Source: Pseudeuparius sepicola
Taxonomy: Eukaryota > Arthropoda > Insecta > Coleoptera > Anthribidae
DNA length: 64,000 nt
Assembly: GCA_963920635.1 (NCBI GenBank)
Contig: OY987303.1
Span: forward strand, 53,195,223 to 53,259,222
Direction of reading: 5' to 3'
The translations under genes were made by a program, and so were the position numbers. Position 1 is the stretch's first letter; each line of letters begins with the position of its first letter. The notes below the pieces were generated by a model, which was given only the letters and a program-made list of their open reading frames with translations, was not told where the DNA came from and did no database searches. This document shows positions 56,570-64,000 of the stretch, piece after piece.

Positions 56570-57469
56570 CAGCGTGTCCCAAATAGTTTACCCTACCCCC
56601 TGGATCTCAGGAACCGTAAGAGATACGAAAAAAACTTGAATACAAAAGTTGTAAGGTTCGCAGTGGACGTAACCTCTCTTTTATTTTCACATATATACAG
56701 GGCCATTCGTATTTGCAGGACACAAATAAAATATTTAGATTTTGACAATTGTATTAATCCTTTGGAATATTTGCATTCTCCATGAAATTTGCTACAGAAC
56801 CGTTCTTTTGTTTTGTATTTTGGGTGCAGCGTTGCCAAGATATCGAATTTTTCTTGGAATTTAGGGACTTCGTGGTATGACAGCACAACCATGTGTTGTG
56901 TGGTATGTCTAAATTGTTTTTTGCATATAGAGAGTGTTCATAACAGGCTCTCAAATACAGATAATTTCAAACCGCAATAACTTTTTTTTTCAAATGGAAT
57001 GACCCATATTTCTATAGTTTGTTGGATGCCGGCGTCCAAGCCCCACATTTTACGTAAATAACATTCTTTACCAAAAACTACCCGTTTTCGAGATATTTAG
57101 TATTTAAGAAAATTTCTTTGCATTTTTCATTCAGGTGAGAAGGTTTTGCCAAGCAAGCCATAATTATTTTTCCAGACAGTGGCAGAAATAATTGCCATTT
57201 TAGATAATACGGGAGGTAAAATTTCTATACCCGCATACCTCAGGAACGGTTCTGTAGCAAATTTCATGGAGAATGCAAATATACCAAAGGATTAATGCAA
57301 TTGTCAAAATCTAAATATTTTATTTGTGTCCTGCAAATACGAATCGCCCTGTATATGTGAAAATAAAAGAGTGGTTACGTGCACTGCGAACCTTACAACT
57401 TTTGTATTCAAGTTTTTTCGTATCTCTTACGGTACTGAGGGGGTAGGACAAACTATTTTGGACACGCTG
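56570..57469. mobile_element. Foldback X, CAGCGTGTCC ends
   Basis: Left CAGCGTGTCCCAAATAGTTT, right ACTATTTTGGACACGCTG; arms mirror each other for about 250 bp, including CTTACAACTTTTGTATTCAA. 900 bp, TA-type flanks. The ORFs across it are palindrome artefacts. Confidence 0.85.
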
Positions 57470-58912
57470 TATACAAACTTTTCCACCTTAACTTTGCTAC
57501 TGGCTCCTGTATTAGACACTCGGTTTCTTCTTTTTCCAAGTCCATTCGATCTTTCGATTTGCCCATGATTTATTACCTTTCTTTGACGATTTTTTTGACT
57601 TATTAATATTTTAGCCTCGATTTTAACTCTTCGCTCGAGAATTTAATTGAAGGAAAAAAGTGATAAGAGCGTTTACATTTCCCAAAATTCATATCACCAA
57701 TCGAGTAGTTATGTACAGTAATGATATTCACGAGGAAAACCACCACGGCATGAATTCCTCGAAAGAGTTCGGTATTTTTGTTGATAACACACCAAAAATC
57801 CGAGCAACCCAAACGATTTTACGAACGTTCCAAACCGATTAGGTACCCGATTGCGAAACGCGAAACATAATTTACTCCGGTATGTTCACGGAAATGTTAG
57901 TAAACAGCCTGCGGACGCCACGAGCCGAGTCTCGAAAATAGCCAAGGACAGGGACACCTTACTTACGAAGTTCAAATTGAGTCGTCTGAAAACAAGCCCA
58001 GCTTTCTCCGGGATTGTTAATAACAATGTCGCCGACCACGCCCAGGGGATATTATATAGAGACTCGATACCTCATTTCGTATGCGCCGGTAGTAAAGTAA
58101 GCCATTATTGTTATTAGAAAATTAATAAGGCATTTATGAGACGTCGGCTCGAGTTGAGTGGGTATTTTTTTTTGTTTTGCTACTGGTCTAATATTGTTAA
58201 CCTTGAAATCGATGTGAGGCTAGTGCTAATACCTACTTTGTTATAGTAGATAACAGTCTTTAAAGTCGAGTACCTACTTACTGTTGTGAATCTAACAATA
58301 TATTTTAGGTATCAAACAAATTATTAGCATATAGCAATAAAGCATGTTTGTTACGACTTTTGTTTAGACGTGTTTACACTTCTGTCGCGACTCGAGTCTT
58401 GGAACTAAACCACACACCAACAATATTACGTTCTTCTTCATCCATCGCTCCACACCGTTAACGATAACTGTACAATTCGTCAACATACTTCATCGAATAT
58501 ACACCGCCGAGACTCCGAAAACAGTTGCGTATACTCACAATAAAATTGGCACAAGAGGGGAGTTTAAAAAGTGGGATTTTCAATGATCTGCATTTTTTGC
58601 TTTTAATTTGATTATTCATCGCGATACGTAGATCAGACGCAATCCATTGATCTAAGCCAAGATCTATAAGTATGTAAAAACAGGTATTGTGACATTGTTT
58701 GATTATTTTTGTATGTTTGTATGATTCTTTTTATAAGTCACAGACTAATTTACGGCCTTTAATGGCGTTTAAAAGTTTAAACAGAAACTTACTGGGGATT
58801 TAAAAAATCTAGGTGCCTGCCGAGAAATGTACGAAGATTGTGATCGGGATCATATTTCTGTTGCAGCTTGAAGGTTAGGGTGAGGATGAGTTTCCATGAG
58901 AGTTTCCATCTA
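57470..58912. other. Largest unexplained spacer
   Basis: Frames of 60-88 codons occur (57603-57842, 57851-58117) but show no domain. No TE ends found. Possibly host noncoding sequence. Confidence 0.35.
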
Positions 58913-60130
58913 CAGGGTGTCCAACTTTAAAACTGTACAAATCCGTAAAATCTTCATTTTTGGAGATATTCGCCTAAACTTTTTTGTTTGAAAGACCTTC
59001 AAAAACCGCTTCTTTTGACCTTTCCGCCGTTTTCAAAATGCAAATCCAGGGCCGGCTGCGATTTTTTTATACCCCCGATTTTCACGAAAACTATTTAGCG
59101 ATTTTTTTATTTAAAATCTGACCCCACAGCGTTAATCAGAACATCCCAAAAAACTTATTTACCAAATTTGAATAAAAAAATATACAGGGAGTTCTATTCT
59201 GCAGGGTATCAAAGTTGAGCAAAATAGAAATTTTAAAGGCATCTGCCAAGTCAAGTGTGCCATGGAATCCCCTCAAAACAGTTGAATGGTCAACAGGACT
59301 ACTCAAGGTGTTGGTGTGCAAAGGTCCAATATAAAATATAAAGACTGTTCTTATCTGTGCCATCTCAAATTACTGAATTTTTGGAACTTTATACGGGTCA
59401 AAAATCGACTATATCAAAACCGCTCCACATACTATAAATGAACTAAATCCAAAAAATACAGAAGCCTACCAGTCAGTAAGTCCATATCAGTTAAGGTGGC
59501 TGGTGTGCCACAACAGAAAACGCACAGAAAATGTATCATCTTAGACAGTGGCTTTGTTGATAAAGGTGTGTTTATTTGCTGGTTGGCATTTTGTAAAGAA
59601 ATAAATTACTTTTGTGTTTATTAATATTTTTTCAATGATTCCAGAGCACTCCTGGCCAGTATAAAGTTTAATAATAATTCAGAATTTGAGATGGCTTAGA
59701 GAAAAATACCCTGTACTTTTTTGTAGTAAATCTTTTCACATCAACATTTTGAGTGGTCCTGTTGACCATGCAGCTGTTTGAAGGGATTTCATGGCACACT
59801 TGACTCGCCAGATGTATTTTGCTCAACTTTGGCACCCTACAGAATGGAACTCCCTGTATAATTTTTGTTCAAATTTAGTATATGGGGGTTTTTTGGTGTT
59901 CTGATTAACGCTGTGGCGTCAGATTTTAAATAAAAAAATCGCTAAATGGTTTTCGTGAAAATTGGGGGTATAAAAAAATCGCAGCCGGCCCTGGATTTGC
60001 ATTTTGAAAATGGCAGGAAGGTCAAAAGAAGCGGTTTTTGAAGGCCTTTCAAACAAAAAAAGGTTTAGGTGATTATCTCCCAAAAATGAAGATTTTACGG
60101 ATTTGTACAGTTTTAAAGTTGGACACCCTG
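58913..60130. mobile_element. CAGGGTG foldback family G, copy 2
   Basis: Left CAGGGTGTCCAACTTTAAAA, right TTTTAAAGTTGGACACCCTG, TA flanks. Matches copy 1 (34399-35505) through both arms; the centre near 59430-59560 is partly different. Confidence 0.88.
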
Positions 60131-60172
60131 TATATCACAATAACTTAATACTGGCACAACCAGAGATTTTTT

Positions 60173-60760
60173 TTATTTTTGGGAATAGGCCCGTTTCCAA
60201 ATTTTTGGGTAGTAACACTTTTCTATACACATGCTCACAATATGAACAATGTGGGGAAATGTTACAGATAGACTTACCTTGATCATTGTCAAGGTTAATC
60301 CATCAATTCCTCTGGCATCAGATTTTAAACTTTTTATTGCAACTTCATGTGGTTCGACAATACGCAAAGAAAAGGAAGTATTATTGTTCAATTTATTGTT
60401 AGCATAAAAACGACAAACATCGTCCAAAACATCATCTCTACTATAAATAGATACAAAGTAATTATTTATTTTATTAGGACCAGTTAAATGATCAGGTAAG
60501 AATGGCCTACTTTGGTGATTTATGTTTAAGTTTTTTAGTCCTTCCCATAACTTTTGGAATTGTTTGCTCAGTTAAAAGCTCAAGATATGCCTTTTTATCC
60601 CTCCTTATTTTTGTTAAAGCAATGTTCCTTTTTTCTTTAAAGTAAGTTAAATTTTCCAGTCTTATTAGATCTATAAACAGAGAAAGCCCGATCCTTCTCT
60701 TTTAAAAAATCTTTTTAATTCTGGACTTATCCACGGTGCAGGTGGTTTATTTACGCGTAC
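60173..60760 (-). pseudogene. Non-LTR reverse transcriptase fragment
   Basis: Minus strand. Broken upstream pieces read APWISPELKRFFKREG and GPNKINNYFVSIYS. They are followed by a cleaner block with VAIKSLKSDARGIDGLTLTM, then HIVSMCIEKCYYPKIWKRA. This is the region before RT motif A of Jockey/CR1-type elements. The catalytic part is absent downstream; 60131-60172 is unrelated. Confidence 0.8.
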
Positions 60761-61040
60761 AGTTTTTAATGGAGAATGCTTGTTAAATGTTTTGTTTATA
60801 TAAACAAATAACATGTAGGGACTTTTTAGGTTAGGATTGGAGAGGGCTATAAGTACCTAAATACTTCTCACGAATTCTGTTAAACTCGAATACGACGATA
60901 GATAAGAAGTGACGAGAGATAACTAATCATTCTTGCTTTTTTATAAAACAAAAATGTCTTGATTGCAAGCGCAGGTTATTGTTAAACCGCGATCTACACC
61001 TACTGTGATGTTAAAAAAGCTTTTCGCTAGTCAAAACATT
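60761..61040. other. Spacer, no gene seen
   Basis: No feature recognised. Confidence 0.3.
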
Positions 61041-61510
61041 GAAAAACCATATATGATTCGCCCGTACGCAACAGGCGGTGGGCGAAGCACAAGACGGAAG
61101 TCTGACGTATAAAAACGTCCGGCATCCTCCATGGGAAACGATTCGGAGAACCCCTGGCAGTTGCCCCCGCCGGTGTGGTCTGTAGACACTCCGGAGTGAT
61201 CCGTCCGGGTGTGAAGTGTTTACAAATGGGTTGGCGATACGGACCGACAGCCGGCGACCGGTTTTGGCGCTCTTCGGATTGGACGAACAGCTTCCGATCC
61301 GGCGGTGGTTAACGTCAAAACTTAACGTCATCGCGCGGCGGTCATCGACGTTCTTTGCGGACGCCTGCGGAGTAATGCGGACTTTTCCGTTTCCTATACG
61401 GTTAGCGCAGCCGAGTGCGCTAATCGTGTAGGGAACGGAGGCGAGACCTGCTTTCCGTTTCCTATACGGCTAGCGCAACCGAGTGCGCTAGTCGTGTAAG
61501 GAAACGTGGC
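61041..61510. promoter_or_regulatory. CpG-rich segment with two tandem hairpins
   Basis: GC- and CpG-rich block distinct from its surroundings. Frames of 71 (plus) and 106 (minus) codons overlap and show no recognised domain, so coding status is undecided. Its right part holds two tandem ~53-nt hairpins (next entry). Confidence 0.4.
61385..61506. repeat. Two tandem hairpins with compensatory change
   Basis: Copies at 61385-61438 and 61453-61506 share TTCCGTTTCCTATACGG(T/C)TAGCGCA, a CCGAG loop, then TGCGCTA(A/G)TCGTGTA. The T in the left arm pairs with A in copy 1; in copy 2 both change to C and G, keeping the pair. Other mismatches are G-T wobbles. This pattern suggests a structured RNA or cruciform-forming repeat. 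Confidence 0.6.
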
Positions 61511-61732
61511 GAAATATACAAATATACGAATAGTTTTCTTTGAAATAAACCAATGAAAAACAAAAAATCACTAAAAATTGCGATAGTGGGTACTTATACC
61601 TATAAATAAGAAGAAAAGAGCATTGAGTGCAGATATTTTTCTCAACACACTAACAAAGGCAAAAAGTCATGATAGTACTCACTCGTTGTTCAGAATATTG
61701 ATCTGTATTTTTTATATTATTCCTCTACCCTG

Positions 61733-62725
61733 CAGGGTGTTGAAATTTCCAGAAAAATATCGAAGATTTTGAATAACTTTTCTGTAAAATGATAAATCGA
61801 AGCCAAACTTGGTAGTCGCTAGGTCTAACTGGAGTGCCAAATTATGGTAGTACGAGGATCGATCAATAAGTACCCGTGTTTGACGACAGGTGACGATGCT
61901 GAGGGAATTTGACATTACCGTCGTGTACTGTCATCTGTCAAACCACATCATACTAAATTTCAGATTGATTCAGAGGTTAGGTTTTATATGACAGCCCATA
62001 CGTGTTTCGTGCCTCTCAATAAAATTTGACCACGTTTGAATTCATTAAACCAATATGGTGACGGTGAACTTCGCTTTTATTTCTTCGCATGTTTTCCGTC
62101 CAAAAATAAAAAGCGAATTTCTGATCGATATTGCTCTTTTTCCATTTTAACGAAAGACACGAAACAGGTAAGATAGAATAATTATTGTTAAATAAAAACT
62201 AAACTATAAATGAGTCTGAAATTTAGTATGGTGTGGTTTAACAGATGACAGTACAGGACGGTAATGTCAAATTCCCTTAGCAACACCACCTGTCGTTAAA
62301 CATACTTATTGACTTATTGACCCTCGTATACTAGCCTTATGGGACTGCCAGTGGCCTACTTACGAAGGATCGACATTACTTAATTTGCAACAAACTAGTC
62401 CGGCTCTGTGTAATACAACATTTTATTACATTTTTGGAGAGACCATAAAATTCTCTACAAAAGTCATCTTTTGACATTTTTCCATATCTGTCAGGGTTTC
62501 AAGGCAAACACGAGTTTTGTGATGATGGAATTATCAAAGTTATTTTACTAATGCTAAATAACACAGTTACAACCAGCTGTAGGATAACTTAAATAAATAA
62601 CACATTATTGCAACAAACTAGGGCAACTTATTGTTGTCTTTTAAGTTTGGCTTCGATTTATTCATGATTTACAGAGAAGCTATATTCAAAATATTCGATA
62701 TTTTTCTGGAAATTTCAACATCCTG
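61733..62725. mobile_element. Foldback N, CAGGGTGTTGAAATTTCC ends, carrying O
   Basis: Left CAGGGTGTTGAAATTTCCAG, right CTGGAAATTTCAACATCCTG, with mirrored ATCGAAGCCAAACTTGG arms. Hosts element O at 61853-62326. Confidence 0.82.
61853..62326. mobile_element. Mariner-like MITE O, CGAGGGTCAATAAGT type ends
   Basis: Left TACGAGGATCGATCAATAAG, right CTTATTGACCCTCGTA, TA at each side. Mirrored arms contain TGACATTACCGTC...TGTCATCTGT. 474 bp, no transposase. Confidence 0.82.
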
Positions 62726-62888
62726 TATCTCAAAAAGGAAACTCTTAAGGAGCTCTGTTGTTCATATCAAGTTTTTTCTTGAAATCGACCCAAGAATCTT
62801 CCCTTGAAATTTTGTGACATAGGTACTTTATTAACACTCTGTATGTACCTACAAAGAAGGTGCACCTATACTAAAATCGAGCAACTCT

Positions 62889-63209
62889 TACGCCTGGCGT
62901 AAACAAGAGCACGTGCGTTGAAATATCCGCCATAGCCGCACGGAGGTACGACCTTTATTTAATTTTAGTCTTACAATTGTGTACATCAAAATATTTCAGA
63001 CAAGAATTATTGGCTTAATTAAAACGGTTCAAAACATCGATAAAATTATTTGTGGCAGTATCTAAATAGCTGAAAACAACAAGATAAAACCGAATATCTA
63101 CACTTCTGCGATCGAGCACGTCCCTGTTGCCGAGTCGGGTGAAATTTTATAGCCTACCGACCAATCGCGGATCGTCATTGAACACGTGGTTTTATTTACG
63201 CCAGGCGTA
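62889..63209. mobile_element. MITE, TACGCCTGGCGTAAA ends
   Basis: Left TACGCCTGGCGTAAACAAGA, right TTTTATTTACGCCAGGCGTA. 321 bp; the terminus is itself nearly palindromic. TA-type target likely. Noncoding. Confidence 0.78.
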
Positions 63210-64000
63210 CGGAAAAATGCGGAAAAATGCTACCGGCATATGGAGCTTTTCGTACGTAAATCGACGCGCCGAATAATAATCGATTTAGCACGGTACCGAA
63301 TGCGTATAGGGTCCGACGGTTTGGATTTTGGTGGTTTTGGGCGATTTTTTTAAAGGCGCAATGAGCAAGGACAGCAGCGCGTCTAGTTTACCCCAGTTGT
63401 CTACAAATGCCTATAATAATAATTGTTATTGTTAGCCTCGCAAGATAAAAGGATTTTCAATTTAGTCTTTTTTTGGTCCTTAGTCCAATAAAGCTGTACT
63501 TCTCTTATAATAGGGGCCGCAAGAAAATCCAAACAGGATTATTTTTTCAGGGTTGCTTGGGGACTGCCTCCTGAGTGGTCAACCAAAAGGTCGCACTCGA
63601 ACTCCTGGTCGAATTGAGCTATCTACAGTGTGTTTCGCTTCAAGTCGAGGCAATTCATTATTTTTTTACGGGTGGACCGATTTTCAAAAAATTTTTTTTA
63701 AGTATAGTGCTCGGAACGATCTACATTTTTACACAAATTTTTTTCAGATTCGTCTTTTCCGTGACCTACTACGATCAAAATAATTTTTATCGTGATAATA
63801 ATTATTATTATACCCCCAAAAACTGCAAAAGAACATTAGCCATTTTTTAGGAAAAAAATGAATAGCACACATTCAGAAATTAGCTTCAAACATGGCAAAA
63901 ATACGGTTTTTCGGAGTACCCTGTACAAACACCGAGATATATTTTAAAATTATTTCTTTGCAGTTTGATTAGGGCTCACATAAGCCATCAATTCCCACGA
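63210..64000. other. Spacer with one CAGGGTG-type end
   Basis: 63220-63370 is mixed composition and unique-looking. A segment from about 63550 ends GAGTACCCTGTACAAAC near 63925, like other elements in the window, without a clear left partner. No gene seen. Confidence 0.35.

Noticed and set aside
56318..56785. 155-codon plus-strand frame
   Set aside because: Its second half is the left arm of foldback X; the first half has no recognisable domain or coding bias.
57603..58117. Frames of 60-88 codons in the large spacer
   Set aside because: No domain, no splice context and no composition shift; chance ORFs cannot be excluded but are not supported.

Overview
This window looks like non-coding insect nuclear DNA that is very rich in transposons. 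The evidence is the TE complement (hAT elements of DUF4371/ZMYM type, Tc1/mariner and Jockey- and Dong-like non-LTR retrotransposons), the many foldback elements ending CAGGGTG...CACCCTG, the CCGACTTCAAAA repeat common in insects, the AT-rich spacers and the lack of bacterial-style gene packing. I cannot name the species; a large-genome beetle or similar insect would fit. No rRNA, tRNA or CRISPR array was recognised.

Layout. 0.1-2.4 kb: five near-identical 451-bp tandem units. 3.2-4.0 kb: a degenerate tandem repeat and a long-TIR MITE. 4.9-9.4 kb: a dead Jockey-like reverse transcriptase on the minus strand, split by two hAT elements, each with its own 8-bp target duplication; the first carries a third 8-bp-TSD element. 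10-13 kb: foldback elements and a CAAGA-rich hAT remnant. 14.6-17.65 kb: an open 959-codon Dong/R4-like retrotransposon between (TAA)n tracts, the only long intact reading frame. 17.8-22 kb: two copies of a GTGTAAA-rich foldback family (here J) and other palindromic elements. 24.6-25.85 kb: a second RT fossil and a hAT-like MITE. 26.7-32.3 kb: nested palindromic elements carrying two inverted copies of a 1-kb repeat with (TATG)n, 122-bp tandem repeats and a conserved mini-ORF. 33.1-34.05 kb: a hAT element with a transposase C-terminal domain, an 8-bp TSD and TCTTG-rich ends. 34.4-41.2 kb: more foldback elements, including one with a TTA duplication whose unoccupied site is also in the window. 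42.2-45.2 kb: a hAT copy carrying a CAGGGTG element that carries another CAGGGTG element. 45.7-50.3 kb: a third J copy, split by two MITEs and containing 23 copies of a 74-bp satellite derived from its own arm. 50.4-51.9 kb: a Tc1 element with about 540-bp inverted repeats and a broken transposase. 53.3-53.8 kb: a CpG-rich stretch with the best candidate for a host exon. 55-63 kb: more foldback and MITE copies, an RT fossil and a CpG-rich segment with tandem hairpins.

There is no operon or pathway here. The sequence records layered transposition, and several insertions can be dated relative to each other because the empty site exists elsewhere in the window. Host signal is limited to one candidate 5' exon near 53.6 kb and some GC-richer, apparently single-copy segments (about 32.5-33.0, 55.5-55.7 and 61.0-61.5 kb) that could be regulatory.
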